From NCBI RefSeq assembly GCF_036634195.1, contig NZ_JAZIFY010000001.1, forward strand, positions 6,706,501 to 6,770,500: a DNA stretch of 64,000 nucleotides. The letters are read 5' to 3'. The translations under genes were made by a program, and so were the position numbers. The notes beneath the pieces were generated by a model that was not told where the DNA came from, made no database searches, and saw only the letters and a program-made list of their open reading frames with translations. Of the stretch, positions 1 to 9,051 are shown piece after piece (within the stretch, counting starts at the first letter, position 1; each line of letters starts with the position of its first letter). This stretch comes from Streptomyces sp. P9-A4 (GTDB lineage: Bacteria > Actinomycetota > Actinomycetes > Streptomycetales > Streptomycetaceae).

Positions 1-1
1 T

Positions 2-1159
2 CTGAGCCTCGTCCTGCGGACCGTCCACGACGCGGGCGAGACCACGCGCGCGGCCGTCGCCGCCCGTGTCGGCCTCACCCGGCCCGCCGTCTCCTCCCTC
101 GTCGAGCAACTGCTCGACCTCGGACTCCTCGTCGAGTCGGGCAAGACGTTCAGCGGGCAGGCCGGACGGCCGGGCACCGTCCTCAAGCCCGCCGACACCG
201 GCCCCGCCGGCCTGGGCGTCGAGATCAACGTCGACTACGTCACCGTGTGCGTCGTCGACCTGACCGGAACCGACCGGGTCCGCCGCACCGAACGCCTCGA
301 CAACCGCGCGGCCGACGCCTCCGAGGTCCTCGCCCGCGCAGCCCGCATCGCCGCGGAGGCCCTCGACACGGCGGCCGGACGGGGCCTCGTCCCGGCGGGC
401 GCCGGACTCGCCCTGCCCGGCCTCGTCTCCGGCGGAACCGTCCGCGAGGCCCCCAACCTCGGCTGGCACGAGGTCGCCGCCGAGCGCCTCTTCGCCGCGG
501 CCCTCACCGCGCTGCGCCCCGCCGCCGAAGGCCTCCCCCTGACCTCCGACAACGAGGCGAACATGGCGGCCCTCGCCGAGCTGTGGTTCGGCACGCTCGG
601 CGACCTCCGCACCTTCCTGCACCTCACGGGCGAGATCGGCGTCGGCGGCGCGATCGTCGTCCACGGCGAACTCCTGCGCGGCGCTCACGGCTTCGCCGGC
701 GAGATCGGGCACCTCGTCGTCGACGCCGAGGGCCCCCGCTGCCGCTGCGGCTCGCGCGGCTGCCTGGAGCAGTACGCCGGACAGGCGGCCCTGCTCCGGG
801 CGGCCGGGGTCACCGGTGTACCCGTCCTCGCGGAGCGCGCCGAGGCGGGGGACCCGCGCGCGCTCGCCGCCCTCGCCGAGGCGGGCCGGATGCTCGGCCG
901 CGCCCTGTCCGGCGCCGTGAACCTCCTCGACCCCGAGGCGGTGGTCCTCGGCGGCATCTACCCGCAGCTGATGCCGTGGCTGGCCCCGGCGCTGACGGAG
1001 GAGCTGTCCGCCCGAGTCGTCTCCGGCCTCTGGAGCCCGGCCACGGACCGCCTGCGCCCCGCCTCCACCGCCACCGATGCCTCCCGGGGCGCGGCGGCGC
1101 TCGTCCTCCATGACGTGCTGGCCGACCCGCTGGCGTACGCGAAGGGCACGGGGGCCTGA
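2..1159 (+). CDS. ROK-family transcriptional regulator, 5' end outside window
   Basis: The reading frame is open from base 2, so the start lies upstream of the window and about 385 residues are visible. The first 60 or so residues form a winged helix-turn-helix (AAVAARVGLTRPAVSSLVEQ), followed by the ROK sugar-kinase fold. GEIGH near residue 233 and the zinc motif CRCGSRGCLEQY shortly after are the ROK signature. HTH plus ROK proteins of this kind (NagC/XylR type) normally repress sugar uptake or catabolism genes and sense a sugar ligand; which sugar cannot be read here. The gene to the right is on the other strand, so it probably ends its unit at 1159. Family assignment is firm; the kinase activity of such fusions is often lost. 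Confidence 0.88.
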   Translation: MSLVLRTVHDAGETTRAAVAARVGLTRPAVSSLVEQLLDLGLLVESGKTFSGQAGRPGTVLKPADTGPAGLGVEINVDYVTVCVVDLTGTDRVRRTERLDNRAADASEVLARAARIAAEALDTAAGRGLVPAGAGLALPGLVSGGTVREAPNLGWHEVAAERLFAAALTALRPAAEGLPLTSDNEANMAALAELWFGTLGDLRTFLHLTGEIGVGGAIVVHGELLRGAHGFAGEIGHLVVDAEGPRCRCGSRGCLEQYAGQAALLRAAGVTGVPVLAERAEAGDPRALAALAEAGRMLGRALSGAVNLLDPEAVVLGGIYPQLMPWLAPALTEELSARVVSGLWSPATDRLRPASTATDASRGAAALVLHDVLADPLAYAKGTGA

Positions 1160-1243
1160 CGCGGCCTCAGAACCCTTTGGTCTCGGGCCCGGCCATCCGG
1201 ACGGCCGGTCGGTATCGTGCCCGACCGGCCGTCCGGCGGTCGC

Positions 1244-2182
1244 TCAGACCGGCACGCCGTGGTTCCGCAGATAGGCCAGCGGGTCGATTTCGGAGCCGAA
1301 GTACGGCGAGGTCCGCACCTCGAAGTGCAGATGCGGGCCCGTCACCCGCCCGGTCGCCCCGGAGCGGGCGATCCGCTGCCCGCCGGAGACGCTCTGGCCG
1401 GGCGACACGTCGATACGGGACAGGTGGGCGTACTGGGTGTAGCGGCCGTCCGGGTGACGGATCACCACCTCGTAGCCGTACGAGCGCCCGTAACCGGCGG
1501 TGACCACCCGGCCGGGACCGACGGCGCGGACCGTCGTCCCCGTCGGCACGGCGAAGTCCTGCCCCGTGTGGTAGCCCTTCGACCAGGAGCCGGGCTGGCG
1601 GTAGTACCCGGTGTATACGTGCGAGGAGACCGGCGAGGTCCAGCCCCGCGAGGAGCCGGACGGCGGGGTCTGCCCGGTCGGCTGCGCGGGCTTCGGCGTG
1701 TGCGCGGGCTTCCCCGCGCCGGCGGGCAGGCCGGTCCGCCGCTCGTACTTCGAGGCGTGCCCCGTCCAGTACCAGTGGCCCCCGGACCTGTACCAGTAGA
1801 CGCGGTCCTGGGCATCCCAGCCCTGCCGCCCCCGGAACACCGGCTCGCCGGTCCGGCCGCTCCGGGCCGGGGCGGCGGCGGAGGCTCCGGTGCGCCGCTC
1901 GTAGGTGCTCGCGTGGCTGGTCCAGCGCCACTCGCCGGCCGCGTTCCGGAACCAGTACTTCGAGCCGTCCCAGCCTGCGTGCGCCGGGGCGGGTTCGGCG
2001 GCGGCCGTTCCCGCGCCCGCGCCGGCCAGGGCGACCGCCCCGACCGTCGCGACCACCGCGCGGCGCACCCCGTGCAGGGCCGTCCCGCCCGGTCCGCCCG
2101 CCGAGGCGGCGCGGGCGGCGTCGGCGCAGCCGGCGCAGCGGCAGTCCAGGGGTATCTCATCGGTGAATGCGGGGGTTTCCAC
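1244..2182 (-). CDS. Secreted M23 family metallopeptidase (cell-wall endopeptidase)
   Basis: About 312 residues. A Cys-rich start (DCRCAGCADAA) is followed by a hydrophobic export segment near residues 30-50 ending in AAAEPAP. Two copies of a roughly 45-residue W/Y-rich repeat (KYWFRNAAGEWRW..ASTYERRTG and VYWYRSGGHWYW..ASKYERRTG) follow, perhaps wall-binding. The last 110 residues are a LytM/M23 domain with the zinc residues HTGQD and HLHFEV, so it should cleave peptidoglycan cross-bridges outside the cell. The chosen GTG lies 3 bases after AAGAGG; a GTG at 2194 overlapping the upstream stop as GTGA is the alternative. Directly downstream of, and probably co-transcribed with, the SPFH gene. 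A second M23 enzyme with a nearly identical catalytic domain lies at 48154-49644. Confidence 0.85.
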   Translation of the reverse strand: METPAFTDEIPLDCRCAGCADAARAASAGGPGGTALHGVRRAVVATVGAVALAGAGAGTAAAEPAPAHAGWDGSKYWFRNAAGEWRWTSHASTYERRTGASAAAPARSGRTGEPVFRGRQGWDAQDRVYWYRSGGHWYWTGHASKYERRTGLPAGAGKPAHTPKPAQPTGQTPPSGSSRGWTSPVSSHVYTGYYRQPGSWSKGYHTGQDFAVPTGTTVRAVGPGRVVTAGYGRSYGYEVVIRHPDGRYTQYAHLSRIDVSPGQSVSGGQRIARSGATGRVTGPHLHFEVRTSPYFGSEIDPLAYLRNHGVPV

Positions 2183-2190
2183 GATCCTCT

Positions 2191-3351
2191 TCACTCCTGA
2201 TTCGGGTCGGCCGGTCCGCCACTCCGGGTGTAGAAGGCCACGGTCAAGTCCTTGACCAGGGCCTGGCGTTCGAAGTCGTCGAGTTCGACGAGACCTCGTG
2301 TGGTCAGCCGCGTGACGGTGTCGTCCACGGCGTCGATGACCCCGGTGAGCACCGAGTCCCGGTGCTTGGCGTCCAGGGCGGCGATCTGCCGCCGTCGCAT
2401 GGCGGCGGCGACCTCGGGGGCGTATTCGATCCGGGTCGGCTGGGCGGAGAAGACGGCGATGCCGACCGGCCTGCACTCGGCCGCGAGCATGCGGGTGAGC
2501 GCGTCACCCACCGCCTCGGCGTCCCGCAGCGTCGGCGCGTCGCCCCGGAAGGCGTCGGCGGGCAGCTGGGAGAGGACGCGCGCGGTCGCCGCCTCCACCT
2601 GTTCGCGCAGATATCCGAGGTGGTCGTCCACCGAGAACAGCGCGCGGGCGGTGTCCCGTACCGACCAGACGACCAGCACCACCACGCGCAGCGCCGAACC
2701 CTCGGCGTCGACGACGGAGATGGGTTCGCTGCGCCAGTGCCGCAGCCGTACGTCCATGCGACGGCGCAGGACGAACGGGCTGATCCAGACGAGACCGGTG
2801 CGCCGCACGCTGCCCCGGTAGCGGCCGAACAGCGAGAGCACCCAGGCGGAGCCGGTACGTCCACGGGTGAGGCCGCCGAAGGAGACGACGGCCACGACGG
2901 CGCAGCAGGCGAGCGCGGCCCACTCCCACGGCAGCAGTTCGACGTGGCGCAGCGGGCGGGCCCGCCAGAGGGCCGCGGCGGCGCCCGCGAGGGCGGTCAG
3001 CCCGGTGAGGACGGCGACCCAGCCGGGGAGCGCGGGACCGGGACGCTCGACGAGGTCGGGGTCGCCGGGCGGCGGACGCCGGGGGCGGGTGTCCGGCGCG
3101 GCGGTGCGGGTGGGGGCGGGGGACGGCTTGGTGGGAGCGTGCGGGCGTGCGGGCGCCGTGGTGACGGTCGTGGACGCGGGTCCCGGCGTGGGTGCGGGCG
3201 CGGATGCGGATATGGCCGCGGTGACGGATGCGGTGAGGGGTTCGGTCGCGGTCGCGGTGACGTTCTCGGACCGGAAGAGGTCGTTCATGGGTATGCCGTC
3301 CGCGGGCCGGCGGATGCGGACGGGCAGGGGCCGCTTCTGTAGCTCGGTCAT
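2191..3351 (-). CDS. SPFH/Band 7 domain membrane protein
   Basis: About 386 residues. The first 90 residues are low-complexity, rich in Ala, Thr and Pro. Two hydrophobic segments follow near residues 100-160, then a Band 7 (stomatin/prohibitin-like) domain with a coiled, Arg/Ala-rich C-terminal helix (YAPEVAAAMRRRQIAALDAKHRD). SPFH proteins assemble into membrane microdomain scaffolds; a specific partner is not evident. The ATG at 3351 has GGAAGG five bases upstream and is preferred over the longer frame opening at 3408. The stop overlaps a possible GTG of the downstream M23 gene, which suggests coupling between the membrane scaffold and the wall hydrolase. Confidence 0.8.
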   Translation of the reverse strand: MTELQKRPLPVRIRRPADGIPMNDLFRSENVTATATEPLTASVTAAISASAPAPTPGPASTTVTTAPARPHAPTKPSPAPTRTAAPDTRPRRPPPGDPDLVERPGPALPGWVAVLTGLTALAGAAAALWRARPLRHVELLPWEWAALACCAVVAVVSFGGLTRGRTGSAWVLSLFGRYRGSVRRTGLVWISPFVLRRRMDVRLRHWRSEPISVVDAEGSALRVVVLVVWSVRDTARALFSVDDHLGYLREQVEAATARVLSQLPADAFRGDAPTLRDAEAVGDALTRMLAAECRPVGIAVFSAQPTRIEYAPEVAAAMRRRQIAALDAKHRDSVLTGVIDAVDDTVTRLTTRGLVELDDFERQALVKDLTVAFYTRSGGPADPNQE

Positions 3352-3527
3352 GAGGCCCTTCCGGCCGAACGGGAGATGACGGCACGTCGGATGATCTTCA
3401 CGCACCATCGTTACAGGGGTGAATGTCCGGATTGCCGCGACAAAGGTCCTGAATGTCCGGGACTTTGGTCCCTTGGCCCAGGGGTTACGGAGGGTCGTTG
3501 TCAGTGGGGGTCCGTACTGTTCTCGGC

Positions 3528-4964
3528 ATGACGACGACGACCTATCTGGAGCTGTCGCAGGACGACGGCGGTGCCCACAAGTTCTACGAAGTGACCGTCG
3601 AGGACCTCGCGGTGTCGGTCCGTTACGGCCGCATCGGCACGGCCGGGCAGACCCAGTGCTCCACGTTCCCCACGGCGGCGAAGGCCCAGGCGGCGGCCGC
3701 GAAGAAGATAGGGGAGAAGGTTCGCAAGGGGTATGCCCCGGCGGTCCGGGGGCAGCGGGCCGCTCGCTCCGTGACGCGCCGTGAGGTGGCCTCCGCGCCC
3801 TCCACCGCGCGCGCCGTCGCCCCCGTCCTGTGGCGGTTCCGGACCGGTTCGTCGGCCTTCGGCATTCATGTCGACGAGGACAACTGCTGGGTGGGCAACC
3901 AGGCGGGGGACGTGTTCACGCTCGACCGCTCCGGCGAGGTGCGGGCCCGGTTCAGTCTCCCGGACGGCGTCAAGTGCCTGGTCGCCGACGACTTCTGGAT
4001 CTACGCCGGCTGCGACGACGGCAAGGTCTACGACCTCTCGTCCAAGCTGCCCTTCGCCGCGTACGACATCGCCACCGACGTCGACATCTTCTGGCTCGAC
4101 ATCCACGAGGGCGTCCTGCACGTGGCCGACCGCTCGGGCCGGCTCACCGTCATCGACCACGAGGACGAGCACCAGTGGGCGCGCGGCGGCCAGGGCGAGC
4201 ACGCCTGGATGGTCCGCGCCGACGGCGACGCCGTGTACTACGGGGACACGCGGGGCGTCGCCGCCCACGCGCCGGACGGCGGCGGCGAGCTGTGGCACAC
4301 GGCCACCGAGGGTGGCGTGCTCTTCGGTTGGCAGGAGGACACCGCCGTCTACGCGGGCACGGCCCGCAAGAAGGTCCAGCGGCTCGCGAAGAAGGACGGG
4401 CGCGTCGAGGCGGTGTACGCCTGCGACAGCCCGGTGTACTCCTGCGCGACCTCGCCCGGCGGCCGGTTCGTCTTCGCGGCCGACGGGGCCTCCTCCGTCT
4501 ACTGCTTCGCGGAGGACGGCACCCGGCTGTGGAAACTCGGTACGGGCGGCGGTTCGGCGCTCTCCATGCAGTACCGCGATGAGCGCCTCTACCTGGTGAC
4601 CACGGACGGCTCGCTGGTCTGCGTGGACGCCGGCGAGGCGGCGATCGAGGCCGCGCAGGAGGGCACCGTCCCGGTCGCCAAGGACATCAAGCTGGCCGCC
4701 GCCCTGCCGGTGTACGAGCCGGCGACGACCGTCACGGCCGTGAGCGCCGTCAGAGACGTGCCCGCCGGGTCGGTCGTCGTGGAGTGTCTGACCGAGTCGG
4801 GCAGGACCCGGGTGCGGGTCCTCTCCGAGGGCTACGACTCCACGTGGAACGTGCAGTTCCCGAGGGCGATCCGGGAGCCCGGCGCGCGGTACGTGGTCGA
4901 TGCCCTGCACGCCGCCGCGGGTGGCTTCTACCGGGTCCGCGGCGACATCCGGCGGCTGCTGTGA
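3528..4964 (+). CDS. WGR domain plus beta-propeller (PQQ-like repeat) protein
   Basis: About 478 residues. Residues 1-85 are a WGR domain (YLELSQDDGGAHKFYEV, VSVRYGRIGTAGQ), a module known from PARPs and from bacterial DNA-linked or defence-like proteins. A linker of about 25 residues leads to repeated blades of the type FTLDRSGEVRARF, VYDLSSK and LVCVDAGE, which read as a seven-bladed PQQ-like propeller to about residue 400. No signal peptide is seen, so the propeller is probably cytoplasmic. The ATG at 3528 is preferred because the frame upstream of it has no WGR content. The stop overlaps the next start as GTGA, so the next gene is translationally coupled. Biochemical role unknown. Confidence 0.75.
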   Translation: MTTTTYLELSQDDGGAHKFYEVTVEDLAVSVRYGRIGTAGQTQCSTFPTAAKAQAAAAKKIGEKVRKGYAPAVRGQRAARSVTRREVASAPSTARAVAPVLWRFRTGSSAFGIHVDEDNCWVGNQAGDVFTLDRSGEVRARFSLPDGVKCLVADDFWIYAGCDDGKVYDLSSKLPFAAYDIATDVDIFWLDIHEGVLHVADRSGRLTVIDHEDEHQWARGGQGEHAWMVRADGDAVYYGDTRGVAAHAPDGGGELWHTATEGGVLFGWQEDTAVYAGTARKKVQRLAKKDGRVEAVYACDSPVYSCATSPGGRFVFAADGASSVYCFAEDGTRLWKLGTGGGSALSMQYRDERLYLVTTDGSLVCVDAGEAAIEAAQEGTVPVAKDIKLAAALPVYEPATTVTAVSAVRDVPAGSVVVECLTESGRTRVRVLSEGYDSTWNVQFPRAIREPGARYVVDALHAAAGGFYRVRGDIRRLL

Positions 4965-5440
4965 CCGGACCCGCCGAGGGCGCGGGCGCCTTCGAGGCCG
5001 CCACCGGCGACGGCCCGCAGGTGCTGCCGGCCGACACCGAACAGCGGTCGCGGGAGCTGCGCACGGCCCTCGAAGGGCTGCTCCAGATCAGACGGCTGAC
5101 CGGGCCCCGGGAAGGCGACCCGAAGGCCGCGCCCGCCGACTGGGAGCGTCGGCAGCCCGTGCGTGCGGTGGCACTCGCCCTGGAGTCCGGCGGGCTCGCG
5201 CCCTCGGCCGTGGACGCCTCGGGGGCGCGGACCGCCACCGGATACCGGGTCAGGGCGGGGGACCGGCCCGGGACGGCCGTGGTGGAGTGGCTGGGGCCGC
5301 CCGGCTCGGGCGCCGCCCAGGAGGAGACGGCGGCGCTGGGCGAGGGAGTACGGGCCCTGGCGCGGCTCGGCTGGGAGGCCCTGCTCTACCGGGGGCCGCG
5401 CGGACGACGCTTCCTGGAGGTGGAGCCGACGGGAGGCTGA
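4961..5440 (+). CDS. Hypothetical protein coupled to the WGR/propeller gene
   Basis: 159 residues starting at the GTG that overlaps the previous stop (GTGA). The protein is soluble, with no membrane segment. The pattern is helical in the first half (TEQRSRELRTALEGLLQIRRL) and strand-rich in the second half (GYRVRAGDRPGTAVVEW, WEALLYRGPRGRRFLEVEP). I recognise no family. The translational overlap argues that it acts with, or is produced in fixed ratio to, the WGR protein. Confidence 0.6.
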   Translation: MTGPAEGAGAFEAATGDGPQVLPADTEQRSRELRTALEGLLQIRRLTGPREGDPKAAPADWERRQPVRAVALALESGGLAPSAVDASGARTATGYRVRAGDRPGTAVVEWLGPPGSGAAQEETAALGEGVRALARLGWEALLYRGPRGRRFLEVEPTGG

Positions 5441-5485
5441 GCGTCCGGGGGGTTGAGTGTTCGGCGGATACCCGCGGACGAGGGT

Positions 5486-5536
5486 CGTGCGTCGGGCGGT
5501 TGCTGGCCAACAAGGTTCGTGCGTCGGGCGGTTGCT
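5486..5536 (+). repeat. 19-bp direct repeat pair
   Basis: CGTGCGTCGGGCGGTTGCT occurs at 5486-5504 and again at 5518-5536, in the 140-base gap between two convergent genes. The spacing is about three helical turns. Function unknown; it may be a short local duplication. Confidence 0.6.
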
Positions 5537-5580
5537 CACCGAAGAGAGGCGAGTGCCCCGGCAGCCCGCCCCCGGCCGTG

Positions 5581-6003
5581 TCAGGCGATCGAGGCGGAGA
5601 CGATCGCCGAGACCGCGATGTTGCAGGAGGCGGTCACCCAGACCGCCGGGTGCGGCTCGGGGTCGACCAGCGTCGCGCCCAGCTTCCCCGGCGTGACCAG
5701 GTCCACGACCAGGAAGGCCACCGCCATCATCACCAGGCCCAGCAGACCGAACGCGGCGGTCGAGACGAGGCCCTTGCCGAAGTTGTCGTACGTCGTCCAG
5801 ATCGAGGTGAAGACGATGCCGCCGATGCCGAGGAGGGCCGAGCTGAGCAGGATCGCGGCGTTGCGGTTGCGGTCCTCCCAGATCTGGCGCCCGAGCTTGC
5901 CGGGGGTCAGCAGGTCCACGAGAACGATGCCGAGGATCAGCAGGACCACGCCGAGGGCGCCGTAGGCGCCGGCCCGGCCGAGGCCGTTGACGATGTCGCT
6001 CAT
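5581..6003 (-). CDS. DUF350-family small membrane protein
   Basis: 140 residues with four hydrophobic segments and the internal duplication typical of DUF350 (UPF0719): LVDLLTPGKLG in the first half and LVDLVTPGKLG in the second. The start is taken at the ATG at 6003 (MSDIVNGLGRAG) because the upstream extension is basic and not membrane-like. The role is unknown; family members often sit beside membrane-stress genes, and here the neighbour is an HdeD-like protein. Confidence 0.75.
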   Translation of the reverse strand: MSDIVNGLGRAGAYGALGVVLLILGIVLVDLLTPGKLGRQIWEDRNRNAAILLSSALLGIGGIVFTSIWTTYDNFGKGLVSTAAFGLLGLVMMAVAFLVVDLVTPGKLGATLVDPEPHPAVWVTASCNIAVSAIVSASIA

Positions 6004-6146
6004 GGGGTGCCGGCTCCGGAAGATCGCGATCACGGGGGATCGGTGGTCAAGGACCGGCAAAATGTAGCGCACGCGTCAACACCGCCCGCCGCCCACCCGG
6101 GATTCGGGCGGGCGGCGGGCGGTGCGGGAAGCGGCGGACCGGTCCG

Positions 6147-6749
6147 TCAGACGCCCGGCGGCAGGGTCTTGGCACGGGAGCGCACCCGGAAGGCGGTGAT
6201 GATCTCGATCACGCCGAGGACCACCAGCCAGATGCCGCCGAGGAGCATCAGCACCGCCGCCGACTCCAGCGGGGACACGATGAGCACGACGCCGGCGAGC
6301 GCGTTGACGATGCCGAGGAAGATCTGCCAGCCGCGCGCCGGCATCCCGGCGTCGGAGACCGCCGCCACGGTCTGGGTGATGCCCCGGAACAGCCAGCCGA
6401 TGCCGATCCAGAGGGCGAGCAGCAGGATCGACTGCATCGCGCCCCGGAAGCACAGCAGGCCGAGCAGGATGGAGAGCGCGCCGCTGATGAACGCCATGAC
6501 GCGCAGGGCCGTGCTGACATGCGTACCGAAGGCGGCGACCAGCTGCATCACACCGCTGAACAGCAGATAGAGACCGAAGAGCACACCGGCCACCATCAGT
6601 GAGGTGCCGGGCCACACCAGGACCAGGACGCCGAGCACGATCGCGGCGAGTCCGGCGACGAGCAGCGCCTGCCAGGCGGCCCCCGCGAGCGCGCCCAGCG
6701 GGCCGAGCGGTATGTCCTGGCGCTGCGGGTGGTCATGAGTCTGTGTCAT
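6147..6749 (-). CDS. HdeD family (DUF308) membrane protein
   Basis: 200 residues with about six hydrophobic helices in three repeated pairs (WQALLVAGLAAIVLGVLVLVWPG, ALRVMAFISGALSILLGLL, WQIFLGIVNALAGVVLIVSP), the pattern of HdeD/DUF308 proteins. Enteric HdeD is tied to acid resistance at high cell density; in Streptomyces the role is open. AAAGGA lies about a dozen bases before the ATG. It follows the dipeptidase gene on the same strand by 51 bases and may share its transcript. Confidence 0.8.
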   Translation of the reverse strand: MTQTHDHPQRQDIPLGPLGALAGAAWQALLVAGLAAIVLGVLVLVWPGTSLMVAGVLFGLYLLFSGVMQLVAAFGTHVSTALRVMAFISGALSILLGLLCFRGAMQSILLLALWIGIGWLFRGITQTVAAVSDAGMPARGWQIFLGIVNALAGVVLIVSPLESAAVLMLLGGIWLVVLGVIEIITAFRVRSRAKTLPPGV

Positions 6750-6800
6750 GGACGGTTCCGGTCCTTTCGTGGAGGGGTGGGAGCGGTGGTGGGGCGGGGC

Positions 6801-8177
6801 TCAGAGCGGGGTCGCGTAGGTGCTGAGGAACAGCGCCTCGGCCAGTGCCATGTGCTCGATCTCCGAGGGGTCCACGCTCTCGTTGGGCGCGTGGATGAGG
6901 CAGCCGGGTTCCTCGACGCCGATCAGGGCGATCTCCGCGTCCGGGAAGTGGGCGCCGAGCACGTTGCACAGGGGGATCGAACCGCCCTGCCCCGACTGGA
7001 CCATGTCCTTGCCGTACGCCTCGCGGAGCGCCGTCGCGAGGGCCCGGTAGGCGGGGCCGTCGGTGCGTGCCCGGAAGGGCTGGCCGGCGCTCTCCGGCTC
7101 CACCTCCACCCGGGCGCCCCACGGGGCGGCCGAGGTCAGATGGTCGGTGAGGGCGCGCAGGGCCGCGTCGGCATCGATGCCGGGCGGGATGCGCAGGCTG
7201 ACCCTGGCCCGGACCTTCGCCTGCACGGCGGCCGACGAACCCACCACCGGAGGGCAGTCGATGCCGAGGACGGTCACGGCCGGCCGCGCCCACAACTCGT
7301 CGGCCACCGAACCCGTACCGACCAGGGAGACGCCGTCGAGCACGCCCGCGTCGGTACGGAACTGCTCGGCCGGGTAGTCCACTCCGTCCCAGACGCCGTC
7401 GCCCCGCAGGCCCTTGACCGCCGTGTTGCCGTGCTCGTCGCGGAGGCTGTCGAGGATGCGGACGAGGGCGGCGAGCGCGTCCGGCGCCGGGCCGCCGAAC
7501 ATCCCCGAGTGCATGGCGCCCTTGAGGGTGGAGACGGTGACGACGACATTGGTGAGCCCGCGCAGGGAGGTGGTCGTCGTGGGCAGACCGCGCGCGAAGT
7601 TGCCGGTGTCGCAGATCAGCAGGGTGTCGGCGGCGAAGAGGTCGGGCTGCAGGGGCACCAGCTGCTCCAGGCCCGCCGTCCCCTGCTCCTCCGAGCCCTC
7701 CGCCACGAACTTGATGTGTACGGGGAAGCCTTGCCCGTCGGGACCGCCGAGCGCGCGCAGGGCCGTCAGATGCATGGCGATGTTGCCCTTGCAGTCGGCT
7801 GCGCCCCGCCCGTACCAGCGGCCGTCGCGTTCGGTGAGCGTGAACGGCGGGGTCTCCCAGGCGTCGTCGTCCAGCGGCGGCTGCACGTCGTAGTGGCAGT
7901 ACAGGAGGACGGTCGGGGCGCCTTCGGGCCCCGGCGCGTGTCCGACGACCGCGTCCGTGCCGTCCGGGGTGGTGACGCGCCGCATGTCGCGCAGCCCCGC
8001 CTCGGTGAAGGCCCGGACGAGGAAGTCGGCCGTCTTCGCGCACTCCTCGGGCGGGAACTGGCGAGGGTCGGCGACCGAACGCATCGCGACGAGTTCGGTC
8101 AGGTCCTCCTTCGCCCGTGGCATCAGCGCCCGGACCTTCTCCCGCAGGGCTGCGGTCTCGGTGGACTCGGCGGTCAT
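6801..8177 (-). CDS. M20/M25/M40 family dipeptidase
   Basis: 458 residues from the ATG at 8177. Metal-site motifs of the M20 fold are visible in order: YCHYDVQP (His/Asp), the GRGAADCKGN bridging-Asp region, EGSEEQGT (catalytic and metal Glu pair), DTGNF, and the late His in LIHAPNESVD. A lid domain lies between roughly residues 190 and 340. The protein has no signal peptide and is expected to hydrolyse dipeptides or related N-acyl amino acids in the cytoplasm with two zinc ions. The 211-base gap to the divergent DoxX gene should carry promoters for both. Confidence 0.88.
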   Translation of the reverse strand: MTAESTETAALREKVRALMPRAKEDLTELVAMRSVADPRQFPPEECAKTADFLVRAFTEAGLRDMRRVTTPDGTDAVVGHAPGPEGAPTVLLYCHYDVQPPLDDDAWETPPFTLTERDGRWYGRGAADCKGNIAMHLTALRALGGPDGQGFPVHIKFVAEGSEEQGTAGLEQLVPLQPDLFAADTLLICDTGNFARGLPTTTTSLRGLTNVVVTVSTLKGAMHSGMFGGPAPDALAALVRILDSLRDEHGNTAVKGLRGDGVWDGVDYPAEQFRTDAGVLDGVSLVGTGSVADELWARPAVTVLGIDCPPVVGSSAAVQAKVRARVSLRIPPGIDADAALRALTDHLTSAAPWGARVEVEPESAGQPFRARTDGPAYRALATALREAYGKDMVQSGQGGSIPLCNVLGAHFPDAEIALIGVEEPGCLIHAPNESVDPSEIEHMALAEALFLSTYATPL

Positions 8178-8388
8178 GCGTACCCACTTCCCTCGGTCCG
8201 CCGGCCCGGTGCGGCTCACGACGCCCCGGGACGGCTACGGCCCTCCCACCCAATCACCGGCGGACAACTGACGCAAAAGGTGACTCCAACGGCGTATCGG
8301 ACCGGTCTCCCGGACGGCGAGGGTCGCGGCGGGCGACGACAGTGGACGGCGTACGCGTCCGCCCCACCTCCCGCACCTGGAGAACCCC

Positions 8389-8940
8389 ATGGCCCAGCAG
8401 GCCCACCCCAACCGACGCGACCTCGGACTCCTCGTCCTGCGCGTCGGCACCGGCGCGGTGCTCGCCGCGCACGGCACACAGAAGCTCTTCGGCTGGTTCG
8501 GCGGGGGCGGCATCGAGGGCACCAGCAAGGGGATGGAGGCCATGGGCTTCCGGCCGGGCAGGGAGAGCGCGATCGCCGCGGGCCTCGGCGAGGCGGGCGG
8601 CGGTGCGCTCCTCGCCTTCGGCCTCGCGACCCCGGCCGCCGGCGCCGCGGCGGCCGGGGCGATGGCGGGAGCCGTCGCCGTCCACGCCCCGGCCGGATTC
8701 TTCGCGCAGGGCGGCGGCTACGAGTACCCCGCGTTCCTCGGGTTCGTGGCCGCCGCGATCGGTGTCACGGGCGCCGGGCGCTACTCCCTCGACCATGCCA
8801 CGGGGCACGTCCTCGACCGCCCCTGGGTCGTCGCCACCGCCTTCATCGGCACCGCGCTCGCCGCGGCGGCCGTGGTCGGCCGTCGCGCCGACGAGCAGGC
8901 GGCCGCGCGGGACTCCGCGCCGGAGCCGGAATCCGCCTGA
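8389..8940 (+). CDS. DoxX family membrane protein
   Basis: 183 residues, four transmembrane helices, and the DoxX N-terminal pattern LLVLRVGTGAVLAAHGTQKLFGWFGG. GGAG six bases upstream supports the ATG. DoxX proteins are small membrane proteins linked to redox or sulfur stress; the substrate is unknown. The last 20 residues are a charged, disordered tail. Confidence 0.82.
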   Translation: MAQQAHPNRRDLGLLVLRVGTGAVLAAHGTQKLFGWFGGGGIEGTSKGMEAMGFRPGRESAIAAGLGEAGGGALLAFGLATPAAGAAAAGAMAGAVAVHAPAGFFAQGGGYEYPAFLGFVAAAIGVTGAGRYSLDHATGHVLDRPWVVATAFIGTALAAAAVVGRRADEQAAARDSAPEPESA

Positions 8941-9051
8941 CGGCGGCGGAAGAGGCGTGAGGGTCCCGTCGCCCCCCGTGGCGGGGGTCCCGCACGCGTC
9001 GGCAGATGGCGAGGGTTAGGCTCGCCGCAGAGGAAGGGACGGCTGCCGCGC

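Noticed and set aside
5441..5580. CRISPR-like or att repeats
   Set aside because: Two 19-bp copies only, with no mobile gene adjacent; recorded as a plain repeat.
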